This document shows, piece by piece, positions 44,435 to 55,267 of a stretch of DNA of 64,000 nucleotides. Under the pieces are notes generated by a model, which was not told the origin of the DNA, did no database searches, and saw only the letters and a list, made by a program, of their open reading frames with translations. A program made the position numbers and the translations under genes. Origin of the DNA: Nannobrachium achirus (Eukaryota; Chordata; Actinopteri; Myctophiformes; Myctophidae). How positions within the stretch are numbered: the stretch's first letter is position 1; every line of letters begins with the position of its first letter. The stretch lies in NCBI GenBank assembly GCA_963921795.1, contig OY997650.1:2039205-2103204 (forward strand), given 5' to 3'.

Positions 44435-44774
44435 ACTACATGTGGAACATGGCACAGACTGACTTCTCATGTACGAGGTGCTTGTATCACACGGAACCAT
44501 CGTGTCACTAATTTCCCGGGCCGACGCTATTAGGCCAGAAGGAGGAGCATCATCGGTCGCCATGGGAACCGCCTCCGCTCGTCGCCGATGGACAGAAGTG
44601 CCTTCTTCCTCTTCCTCTCTCTGACCCGCCCCTCCTCTCCATGCCCCGCCTCCTCCTCTCCATGCCCCGCCCCCTCCGCTGGTTGCATTTATTGTGTTTA
44701 TTTTGTGTAAAGACTTTCTTTTTCTTTCTTTTTTTACTTGTTTTACTTAAATCACAGAACAAATCAAAGGAAAA

Positions 44775-45225
44775 CTTTTTTTACAACAAGGGTTCATATT
44801 TTAGATCGTAAATAGAACAAATAAAAGAGTGTTAAAATGTTTTCATTTACTGCTTTCTATCGTTTTAGCGATTTTTAACGATTTTGATTTCAGTGTGTTT
44901 CATGCGTACAAGTGGCTAAATATGTCTGTTTAGGCACAATAAGCCCATTCCTAAGATGCAACACACTCTTTCATAGGCAGATGTGACTTATGGGGGCTGG
45001 TAGTGCTACTGTAAATACAGTAGGTATAAAGCAATCCTTGGCTTACTGCGTCTAAAAAGACATAATTATAATATCCACTTGTACGCATGCCCCCCCCCCC
45101 ACCCACCCACCCACTGAAATCAAAATCGCTAAAACGATAGAAAGCTGTAAATGAAAACATTTTAACGCTCATCTTTTGTTTTTTCTGATTACAATGTAAA
45201 ATATGAAGCCTTGTTGTAAAAAACT
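44775..45225. mobile_element. Foldback MITE (about 450 bp)
   Basis: TTTACAACAAGGGTTCATATT at the left mirrors AATATGAAGCCTTGTTGTAAA at the right; inner arms with CTATCGTTTTAGCGATTT also pair. A partial copy is at 30870-31190. Confidence 0.8.
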
Positions 45226-45388
45226 AAAGTTGTCCTTTGAGAGACGAATAACAGCCAAGCTGAAACGTAAACCACTTAACCCTGGGTTGACCAGGAGTCC
45301 CCCACGGCTCTATACCAGGGTCCCTCTCTGTTTTCAGTGCTTTCACTGCCATTCCTATCATATCTACCAGATTTTCGGTAGTCTAACC

Positions 45389-45711
45389 CAGTGGTTTTCA
45401 AACCTTTTGGGCTTCAGTATCCCCTTTTCCTGATTGCTGAATCCAAGTACCCCCTTTAATCGACATCAACATTTTGACTAGAAAATACTGAAAACACTGT
45501 TTGTTTGTTTTTTACGTCAATATGTTGAAAATAAAAAGTAGTCTGTTTTCCATTCAGTAACAATAATTCGTACTTAATTTGGCTTAACACTACGGAGCGG
45601 CACATGCACATACATTTCTCAATGTTTTAACGTAACATTTTCCATTAAGTACCCCCTGTAGTACCTCTGCGTACCCCAAGGGGTACACGTACCCCCATTT
45701 GAGAACCAATG
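45389..45711. mobile_element. hAT MITE with exact 8-bp TSD
   Basis: Ends CAGTGGTTTTCAAACC and TTTGAGAACCAATG; target duplication GTCTAACC at 45381-45388 and 45712-45719. Interior has GTACCCCC words near both ends. Confidence 0.92.
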
Positions 45712-46304
45712 GTCTAACCTAACGTGGACATTCTATGGCCCCGACAGATCTGATCCATATATAAGGCGCACTGGACTATAAGGTGCACTGTAGTTTTTTG
45801 AGAAAATTAAAGGCTTTTAAGTGCGCCTTATAGTCCGGAAATTATGGTATATGTTATATACAATTAAAATGTGGTGAACCACAGTTACAGGCGCTAGCCC
45901 AGGCTTTTCTCTTTGAAATGCCTGGATCTCGAGGTTAGATATTCGGTGGCGCCGTTCACGGCCGCTCAAAGACCTTTCTTTTAGACGGAGAAGAAAAAAA
46001 AATACAACCGCGATGATCTAAGATGTCTAATGATGTCTAAGTTTTTGACCAAACAGGCGATGTGCGGAAAGAAGTGGAGATAATTATATCCATGTTTCTG
46101 CAAGCCAGGATGAATACAATGCAGCGGGAGCTGGAAGTCCCCGAATGTAGTATTCCGCGAGGCATTGTGGGAAATTGAGTTTTTTTTCGCTCACTCACGG
46201 CCGCCGTCGTGCGGGGGCTATCGGTTACCGTGGTAACCTGTTGACATGTCTCTGGGCGTGATACCAAGGTCGTGGCAGTGGATGTGTTATTTTTTTTTTT
46301 AAAT

Positions 46305-46345
46305 GGCAGATCTACAAGCTCGCGTTGTCAGCTTGTAGATCTGCT
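46305..46345. repeat. GATCTACAAGCT hairpin, short inner stem
   Basis: GGCAGATCTACAAGCT and AGCTTGTAGATCTGC around CGCGTTGTC. Followed at 46360-46376 by GGGTTCAAGTGGTTAA, the end of a TTAA MITE. Confidence 0.85.
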
Positions 46346-46683
46346 CCTGAAAAATGGCGCGGTAAGGGTTCAAGTGGTTAACGTCGCAGTTTGGATTTGT
46401 TACTTTGTTCTTGCTGCCTTTAACGATGACTAATGATACTTATCTGATAATACACGGCAAAGAACTAACCTGTTAGACTAATATAGCATATCTACCGTCG
46501 AATAAAACCAAAAGTACATTGTCTTTTATTTTATTTTATGTTATTTTATCTTTTCTAAAGACATCAGTGTGATTCTACATTCCATGTCAGTAGTGACGAT
46601 CAAATGGCAGCTCGTGCTTCAAATAGTGCTCTGTTTAACTCAAAAGCTTTTATTGCTACAGTTGAACAGAGTGAGGTTTCGAC

Positions 46684-47078
46684 TTTAAGGAGCTATGGTC
46701 AACTTTTTCTTGAAAAACAGATGCTAAAATAAAAATAATGTTTCGAAAATATTTTATAAAAAAATAAGCTTCATATATGTGTTTCAATTAAAAAATGACC
46801 ACAAAAAGTGTAAAATAATAAAATAATCATTTGGCCATTGTCGGGCCGACACTTTGTTTACATCCTAGTCTAACACTATCAAAGAATAGACTAGAATGAA
46901 AACAAAGTGTCGGTCTGACAATGGCCAAAATGATTATTTTATCATTAGTTTACGCTTTTTGTGGTCATTTTTGAATTGAAACACATATGAAGCTTATATT
47001 TTTATAAAATATTTTCAAAACATTATTTTTATTTTGGCATCCGTTTTTCAAGAAAAGGTTGACTATAGCTCCTCTAAA
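46684..47078. mobile_element. Foldback MITE, AGGAGCTATAGTCAAC family, copy 2
   Basis: Same arms as 11558-11861 (TTTAAGGAGCTATGGTCAAC and GTTGACTATAGCTCCTCTAA). Its centre has an extra palindrome with CATTGTCGGGCCGACACTTTG, mirrored by CAAAGTGTCGGTCTGACAAT. Confidence 0.85.
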
Positions 47079-47445
47079 TCACAACATGTTGTGTTGAATA
47101 GGATTTGATGAAGCATCACTTTATCTGCTTTGACTGTTTTGTCCAGTGGGTCAGGACCCCCAGGGGGGTCCCCAGATGATTAACTTAATGTGCAACATTG
47201 TTTTCTCTCTCAACAGTAAACAAACCAACATAAAGTTTAAGTGTATAGAGGGTATCTGCACATTTCTAAAGTGACAATTTTAGGACCTCTAAAACGACAA
47301 ATTAGTCATTGGACAAAATTGTCAAATAGAGGCAGAAACTGTGAAAATAGCCGATCTAAAAGCTGTGTTATACAAAATGTAATGCCTCAACTCTTAGCGC
47401 TCGTTAAACACAAACCTAACGTCCTTATTCTGAGAACTTTGGCCA

Positions 47446-47767
47446 AAAATAGACGATCTACAAGCTCACATCGCCTCATGCTGCGAGGCGTTGTGAGCTT
47501 GTAGATCGGCTATTTTCAGCAAAAAAGGTTTGGTGTAGAGGGGAAAAAGAGCAGACTAAGTACAGAGTGAAAGGTCACGATTGTTAAGTATTGATGGTTC
47601 AAGTAAATATCTGAAAACACAAATTGACATGAATCCAAAATACACTGATGATTGTGCTGTCAAACGATGACACGATATGGAATATACGAAAACAAATTGT
47701 GGGGGGTCCCTGCTTCATCTCTCTCTCAATTAAGGGGTCCTTGGCCTGAAAACGTTGAAGACCCCTG
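47446..47767. mobile_element. Reversed relative of the 13216 hAT/TTAA nest, with full hairpin
   Basis: Ends CGTTGAAGACCCCTG at 47767 and shares CAATTTGTGTTTTCAG and the hairpin flanks with 13216-13658. The hairpin 47446-47515 is complete (TCGCCTCATG / CGAGGCG), whereas the 13468 copy keeps only half. Confidence 0.8.
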
Positions 47768-48169
47768 ATCTAGTGATTTTGTACAAGGGTTTTGTATTAT
47801 ATTCAACTGTGTTTTCTTTCTTTTTTTTTTTTTTTTTTTTTTATTGTTTTCAGTCTGTTCTGCTGGGATTATAGCTATCTGGAGCAAAAGGGACTTTTTT
47901 TGTAAATAATGTTTGAATAATAAAACAAAAAGAAAAAAAAACAAACTATTCTGTAAAGCTGATGTAAACGAATAGCAGGCTTTCCCCAGAGAAAGCCTGG
48001 TGACGACAAGACTAGGCAGAAAAAGGTAACAAAGAATGACCGTTGAACTTCCTGGCAGGATTCTGATCTTTGCAGGTTGCTGATCCGGTCTGGGCCCACA
48101 GCGGGTATGGAAACGGTACTCACATTAATGACAGATCTGAGCACAGCAGCAGCAAATAGAAACCACCCG

Positions 48170-51100
48170 GGGGTGGGGGGAGTGGAGTGAACCACGTTCT
48201 CTCTATGGGGGTGGGGGGAGTGGAGTGGAGTGAACCACGTTCTCTCTATGGGGGTGGGGGGAGTGGAGTGAACCACGTTCTCTCTATGGGGGTGGGGGGG
48301 AGTGGAGTGAACCACGTTCTCTCTATGGGGGTGGGGGGAGTGGAGTGAACCACGTTCTCTCTATGGGGGTGGGGGGGAGTGGAGTGAACCACGTTCTCTC
48401 TATGGGGGTGGGGGGAGTGGAGTGAACCACGTTCTCTCTATGGGGGTGGGGGGGAGTGGAGTGAACCACGTTCTCTCTATGGGGGTGGGGGGAGTGGAGT
48501 GAACCACGTTCTCTCTATGGGGGTGGGGGGGAGTGGAGTGAACCACGTTCTCTCTATGGGGGTGGGGGGAGTGGAGTGAACCACGTTCTCTCTATGGGGG
48601 TGGGGGGAGTGGAGTGAACCACGTTCTCTCTATGGGGGTGGGGGGGAGTGGAGTGAACCACGTTCTCTCTATGGGGGTGGGGGGGAGTGGAGTGAACCAC
48701 GTTCTCTCTATGGGGGTGGGGGGAGTGGAGTGAACCACGTTCTCTCTATGGGGGTGGGGGGAGTGGAGTGAACCACGTTCTATGGGGGTGGGGGGGAGTG
48801 GAGTGAACCACGTTCTCTCTATGGGGGTGGGGGGAGTGGAGTGAACCACGTTCTCTCTATGGGGGTGGGGGGAGTGAACCACGTTCTCTCTATGGGGGTG
48901 GGGGGAGTGGAGTGAACCACGTTCTCTCTATGGGGGTGGGGGGGAGTGGAGTGAACCACGTTCTCTCTATGGGGGGGGAGTGGAGTATGTGGGGTGGGGG
49001 GAGTGGAGTGAACCACGTTCTCTCTATGGGGGTGGGGGGGAGTGGAGTGAACCACGTTCTCTCTATGGGGGTGGGGGGAGTGGAGTGAACCACGTTCTCT
49101 CTATGGGGGTGGGGGGGAGTGGAGTGAACCACGTTCTCTCTATGGGGGTGGGGGGAGGAGTGAACCACGTTCTCTCTATGGGGGTGGGGGGGAGTGGAGT
49201 GAACCACGTTCTCTCTATGGGGGTGGGGGGAGTGGAGTGAACCACGTTCTCTCTATGGGGGTGGGGGGAGTGGAGTGAACCACGTTCTCTCTATGGGGGT
49301 GGGGGGGAGTGGAGTGAACCACGTTCTCTCTATGGGGGTGGGGGGAGTGGAGTGAACCACGTTCTCTCTATGGGGGTGGGGGGGAGTGGAGTGAACCACG
49401 TTCTCTCTATGGGGGTGGGGGGAGTGGAGTGAACCACGTTCTCTCTATGGGGGTGGGGGGGGGAGTGGAGTGAACCACGTTCTCTCTATGGGGGTGGGGG
49501 GAGTGGAGTGAACCACGTTCTCTCTATGGGGGTGGGGGGAGTGGAGTGAACCACGTTCTCTATGGGGGTGGGGGGGAGTGGAGTGAACCACGTTCTCTAT
49601 GGGGGTGGGGGGGAGTGGAGTGAACCACGTTCTCTCTATGGGGGTGGGGGGGAGGAGTGAACCACGTTCTCTCTATGGGGGTGGGGGGAGTGGAGTGAAC
49701 CACGTTCTCTATGGGGGTGGGGGGGAGTGGAGTGAACCACGTTCTCTCTATGGGGGTGGGGGGAGTGGAGTGAACCACGTTCTCTCTATGGGGGTGGGGG
49801 GAGTGGAGTGAACCACGTTCTCTATGGGGGTGGGGGGAGTGGAGTGAACCACGTTCTCTCTATGGGGGTGGGGGGAGTGGAGTGAACCACGTTCTCTCTA
49901 TGGGGGTGGGGGGGAGTGGAGTGAACCACGTTCTCTCTATGGGGGGGGAGTGGAGTATGTGGGGTGGGGGGAGTGGAGTGAACCACGTTCTCTCTATGGG
50001 GGTGGGGGTATGGGGGTGGGGGGGAGTGGAGTGAACCACGTTCTCTCTATGGGGGGGGGAGTGGAGTATGTGGGGTGGGGGGAGTGGAGTGAACCACGTT
50101 CTCTCTATGGGGGTGGGGGTATGGGGGTGGGGGGGAGTGGAGTGAACCACGTTCTCTCTATGGGGGGGGAGTGGAGTATGTGGGGTGGGGGGAGTGGAGT
50201 GAACCACGTTCTCTCTATGGGGGTGGGGGGAGGAGTGAACCACGTTCTCTCTATGGGGGTGGGGGGGAGTGGAGTGAACCACGTTCTCTCTATGGGGGTG
50301 GGGGGAGTGGAGTGAACCACGTTCTCTCTATGGGGGTGGGGGGAGTGGAGTGAACCACGTTCTCTCTATGGGGGTGGGGGGGAGTGGAGTGAACCACGTT
50401 CTCTCTATGGGGGTGGGGGGAGTGGAGTGAACCACGTTCTCTCTATGGGGGTGGGGGGGAGTGGAGTGAACCACGTTCTCTCTATGGGGGTGGGGGGAGT
50501 GGAGTGAACCACGTTCTCTCTATGGGGGTGGGGGGAGTGGAGTGAACCACGTTCTCTCTATGGGGGTGGGGGGGAGTGGAGTGAACCACGTTCTCTATGG
50601 GGGTGGGGGGGAGTGGAGTGAACCACGTTCTCTCTATGGGGGTGGGGGGGAGTGGAGTGAACCACGTTCTCTCTATGGGGGTGGGGGGAGTGGAGTGAAC
50701 CACGTTCTCTCTATGGGGGTGGGGGGAGTGGAGTGAACCACGTTCTCTCTATGGGGGTGGGGGGGAGTGGAGTGAACCACGTTCTCTATGGGGGTGGGGG
50801 GGAGTGGAGTGAACCACGTTCTCTCTATGGGGGTGGGGGGGAGTGGAGTGAACCACGTTCTCTCTATGGGGGTGGGGGGAGTGGAGTGAACCACGTTCTC
50901 TCTATGGGGGTGGGGGGGAGTGGAGTGAACCACGTTCTCTCTATGGGGGTGGGGGGAGTGGAGTGAACCACGTTCTCTCTATGGGGGTGGGGGGAGTGGA
51001 GTGAACCACGTTCTCTCTATGGGGGTGGGGGGAGTGGAGTGAACCACGTTCTCTCTATGGGGGTGGGGGGGAGTGGAGTGAACCACGTTCTCTCTATGGG

Positions 51101-52315
51101 GGTGGGGGGAGTGGAGTGAACCACGTTCTCTCTATGGGGGTGGGGGGAGTGGAGTGAACCACGTTCTCTCTATGGGGGTGGGGGAGTGGAGTGAACCACG
51201 TTCTCTCTATGGGGGTGGGGGGAGTGGAGTGAACCACGTTCTCTATGGGGGTGGGGGGAGTGGAGTGAACCACGTTCTCTCTATGGGGGTGGGGGGGAGT
51301 GGAGTGAACCACGTTCTCTCTATGGGGGTGGGGGGAGTGGAGTGAACCACGTTCTCTCTATGGGGGGGGAGTGGAGTATGTGGGGTGGGGGGAGTGGAGT
51401 GAACCACGTTCTCTCTATGGGGGTGGGGGGGAGTGGAGTGAACCACGTTCTCTCTATGGGGGTGGGGGGGAGTGGAGTGAACCACGTTCTCTCTATGGGG
51501 GGGGAGTGGAGTATGTGGGGTGGGGGGAGTGGAGTGAACCACGTTCTCTCTATGGGGGTGGGGGGAGTGGAGTGAACCACGTTCTCTCTATGGGGGTGGG
51601 GGGGAGTGGAGTGAACCACGTTCTCTCTATGGGGGTGGGGGGAGTGGAGTGAACCACGTTCTCTCTATGGGGGTGGGGGGGAGTGGAGTGAACCACGTTC
51701 TCTCTATGGGGGTGGGGGGAGTGGAGTGAACCACGTTCTCTCTATGGGGGTGGGGGGGAGTGGAGTGGACCACGTTCTCTCTATGGGGGGGGAGTGGAGT
51801 ATGTGGGGTGGGGGGAGTGGAGTGAACCACGTTCTCTCTATGGGGGTGGGGGGAGTGGAGTGAACCACGTTCTCTCTATGGGGGTGGGGGGGAGTGGAGT
51901 GAACCACGTTCTCTCTATGGGGGGGGAGTGGAGTATGTGGGGTGGGGGGAGTGGAGTGAACCACGTTCTCTCTATGGGGGTGGGGGGGAGTGGAGTGAAC
52001 CACGTTCTCTCTATGGGGGTGGGGGGGAGTGGAGTGAACCACGTTCTCTCTATGGGGGTGGGGGGAGTGGAGTGAACCACGTTCTCTCTATGGGGGTGGG
52101 GGGAGTGGAGTGAACCACGTTCTCTCTATGGGGGTGGGGGGAGTGGAGTGAACCACGTTCTCTCTATGGGGGTGGGGGGAGTGGAGTGAACCACGTTCTC
52201 TCTATGGGGGTGGGGGGAGTGGAGTGAACCACGTTCTCTCTATGGGGGTGGGGGGAGTGGAGTGAACCACGTTCTCTCTATGGGGGTGGGGGGAGTGGAG
52301 TGAACCACGTTCTCT
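48170..52315. repeat. G-rich 38-39-bp minisatellite (about 105 copies)
   Basis: Unit GGGGGTGGGGGGAGTGGAGT, then GAACCACGTTCTCTCTAT. Length varies by one or two G. A variant block with GGGGGGGGAGTGGAGTATGT recurs at least seven times, indicating higher-order duplication. All frames on both strands are open for long stretches only because of composition. The + strand has dense G runs. Confidence 0.98.
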
Positions 52316-52319
52316 CCAT

Positions 52320-52949
52320 GCGTCTTGCCGACGTTAAAAAAACAAACGTTGCCACTTTTTAGAGACCTTTGGATGAATGGACGCCATGGAGACATTCCTA
52401 AGACAAAAACAATATACATTTTTAGTAGCCTGACATCAGCCTGAATTGACATTTCGTTTCACTCCATTATTCAGTCTGAACTTTGTCTCATCCAAGGCAA
52501 TTTCAAGGATGGGCGTTGCCAAAGAGCAGCAAAGCAGATGATGTAGTGGTGTTGTTGTTATGTGTGGCTGGCTAGTGGCTAGCCTGTTGCTTGCTAGTGC
52601 TTTGCTAACCAAAGAAACAGGCAGAATAGGAGCACTACGAACTAGTAATCAAACACAACATAACATGCCTGCTACTGGTGTTTCATAGCGAGATCGATAC
52701 AATCGCATTTTACCGCGATGCACGGTACGGCGGCGGCGCTGGTTTACTTGGAAATGCACATGAGTTCTGGGAAACCCCCACCCACGCTGATCACAAGACG
52801 CTGATTCACGACGCTGATTCGCCGTACGGATTTTCGAACGAGGAAGGCCTCTTCAATGAGAGGAATTCTAGACCCCTGAATCGCCGAAACAAAAATTTAA
52901 AGGGGTGTGGCTAGCGATTCAGGGTCTGGAACTAGGCTACATTTTTAGT
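52320..52949. other. Unassigned sequence after the G-rich array
   Basis: No gene recognised. 52680-52940 has CG-rich words and a mirrored pair TCTAGACCCCTGAATCGCC / GCGATTCAGGGTCTGGAACT near its end, suggesting a MITE terminus. Confidence 0.45.
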
Positions 52950-53142
52950 ACATTTACCCCCATTGATGGGGACCCAAATGCATTACACTCCATCCGGAAT
53001 CAATGGGGGTACATTTATTGTGATTAAATTATTGTCTTACGAATGCGACAAATACCCAAAAATATTATTGAACTCAAGTCTCCATGGCGTGAGTAATCAA
53101 TAGAAACAAAGTCATTTGGGGAGTGAACTACTCCTTTAAGGT
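52950..53142. mobile_element. Right half of an AGGAGTAGTTCACC-family MITE
   Basis: Third copy; ends GTGAACTACTCCTTTAA. Starts in the central palindrome as at 18835. Confidence 0.82.
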
Positions 53143-53273
53143 GCACTCACAATGTCAGGTATAAGAGTCTTTTTTTAATGAAATGTCAGCAGCAGCAGGC
53201 AAACAGACGTGTTTCGGCCAGGCCGTCATCAGTGTAACTACGGCCTAGACTCTTATACCTGACATTGTGAGTG
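53143..53273 (-). mobile_element. Penelope-type terminus with hammerhead-like motif
   Basis: A 27-bp inverted repeat (CACTCACAATGTCAGGTATA at 53145; complement ending 53273) encloses a minus-strand CTGATGA, short GC stem, GAAAC (about 53198-53238). This is the order of the hammerhead core known from Penelope-like elements, though with one extra base after CTGATGA. Confidence 0.6.
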
Positions 53274-53704
53274 TGGATTATAACTTTGCACTTGATTATA
53301 CTCTGAATCTGCACCCAGAACCCCTCAGACCGCTTTCTACAATCGAGTTTAGCTGACCCTGCATGGAGAGACTTCTTCAAATTACTATAGTAATCGTCTT
53401 GCATGAATTATTATTATACCATTCTTATGTAACCATACAATAACAATCTTCAAGTAGGCAATAGCCATGGTGTCTTTACAATTGGTCAATGGCTAATAGT
53501 TTACAAATAAAGCATTAACTCTCGTTAGATAGTAAAGACATTTTAATAGAACATATTCCTATCCTGTGGATTACAAAGCTAAGTTACTTTGTCCTGTTAT
53601 TGTAAGATTGAGATCACACAAATAAACATAATTTACCAATGACCATATTAAACATTATGTATACTGTAGCCTATGGTATTGAAAAGGGGAAACACATTTG
53701 TCTC

Positions 53705-53945
53705 TGTTACGTTACATTACATTCACCCATTCACACACACATTCATTACATTCACCCATTCACACACACATTCATACACCGATGTCAGAGGAAACCATGC
53801 TTGGCACCAACCTGCGCATCAGGAGCAGTTAGGGGTTCAGAGTCTTGCTCAAGGACTCTTCCACACTAACTCTGGGGGAGCCCGGGATCGAACTGGGAAC
53901 CCTCCCTGTTCTAAGACGGCAACTCTACCCCTGAGCCACTGTGTT
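53705..53945 (-). mobile_element. tRNA-derived SINE, minus strand
   Basis: B box complement GGGATCGAACTGGGAACC and A box complement CTCTACCCCTGAGCC at about 53882-53938; the body matches the SINE at 6256 (CTTGAGCAAGACTCTGAACC). The tail has a tandem pair of CATTCACCCATTCACACAC. Confidence 0.85.
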
Positions 53946-53949
53946 TGTA

Positions 53950-55265
53950 TCGTTCCACTTTACAAACACCTTCCACTGGGTTGGTATAGTCCACTTTGTA
54001 TCATTCCACTGTTTATTAGCTCTGTCCATCTCTCTCTCTCTCCTTCCTCTGTCATTCTCTACAGGCCTGATGTCAGTCATGTCACCAATCATCTGCTAAT
54101 CATCCCATCTGCTGCTGATCAACCCATCACCTGGTTGCCCCGCCCCCTGTGGCTTCATTGGTCAGCTGGCTGATTCCTCCACCAATCATCCTCTGCTGCC
54201 CTATGACAGGGCTGTGTTTGATTCACTTCCAGTTTAGTGGTGTGCTGATAGCATTTGTTCCAATTCGATACGATGTGCAATATTTTGGGGTCAATATCGC
54301 CAATACCGATACCGGAAGTACAGTTATATATAGCAAAAGAAAAAAAAGACTTCAAATAGTCGTTTAAAAACATCACATAGGATCGATATGCATTCCAACC
54401 TATTGATTTGTGGCTGTAGGCCTATATTATTTTTAATATAAAATATTGTATGAAGTAAAACTTAATTCAGACACAGCAGAAGTCTATTTCTTTCTATACA
54501 GGCCTATGTGCCGTCTGATGGTGCTGAGAAATGCACTCTCTTGCATGATCAAATTAATGATTCATACTTATTTTATATAATTCTATAGCCTAATGTTAAT
54601 AAAGCTGTAATGGTTACAAGCCCGGTCTTATCTGGAGAATGGAGACACATTGCTCCAACAATCAATGTGCTGGTGTGCTGTGATGGAAGTTGGAAGAATC
54701 TTTAGTGAAGTGAAGTTACAGGCAGGCTGCGATGCTGCTGATTTATTCCTCCTTGTATGGCGGTGTCGCGTGGCAAACCGCAGAATCTACAAGCCCACAA
54801 TGTGTTGCATCAGAGATGCATTGTGGACTTGTAGATCGGCTCGTCTTTGCACAAAACCCTGTCAAAGCCTGAAAGAGGGGAGAGTTCTCCCTTCTGCCTC
54901 TAGTCTGGGATCACTTCACTTTTTGGGGTTGTATCCGGTCTGGAGTGGAAACCACAACACGTCATGTTGTAGTGCTCAAAGGACTACAATTTGCCGGAAA
55001 GAACAAACCGGATTCAGTTTTAACCCAAAATATTCCCCAGCGCTCAAGGACACACCTTTAGAGCCTACCTAATAAACTCCTTGATGCGGAGTAGTTTTGC
55101 TTTTGAACAATTCGTTTGGTATATGCATCTTTTAGTCCAACTCGTAGCGACTGGCAAGACTACACTAGGCTACTGGAGCATTTTAATAGGGATTGGGGAA
55201 ACAAACGGAGGGAACCAAATCAAAGCAACGCCACTTCTTCTAGTGGTTTCTGCGCTTTAGGCGGA
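53950..55265. other. Unassigned sequence with one hairpin
   Basis: No gene recognised; ORFs up to 166 codons have no family signature. It holds a TATCG-rich MITE-like patch near 54250-54330 and the hairpin at 54784-54839. Confidence 0.5.
54784..54839. repeat. ATCTACAAGCCCAC hairpin, ATG class
   Basis: Arms ATCTACAAGCCCACAATG and CATTGTGGACTTGTAGAT-like; inner TTGCATC / GATGCA with loop AGA. CTC is CCC on the left and GGA on the right: a second example of coordinated change. Confidence 0.88.
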
Positions 55266-55267
55266 AA

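Noticed and set aside
48170-52452. Proline-rich ORFs (HSTPPTPIERTWFTPLP) on the minus strand and glycine-rich ones on the plus strand
   Set aside because: They are translations of the G-rich minisatellite in all frames, with no unique start, domain or splice context.
53673-54173. 166-codon ORF
   Set aside because: It starts within a SINE and has no recognisable domain.
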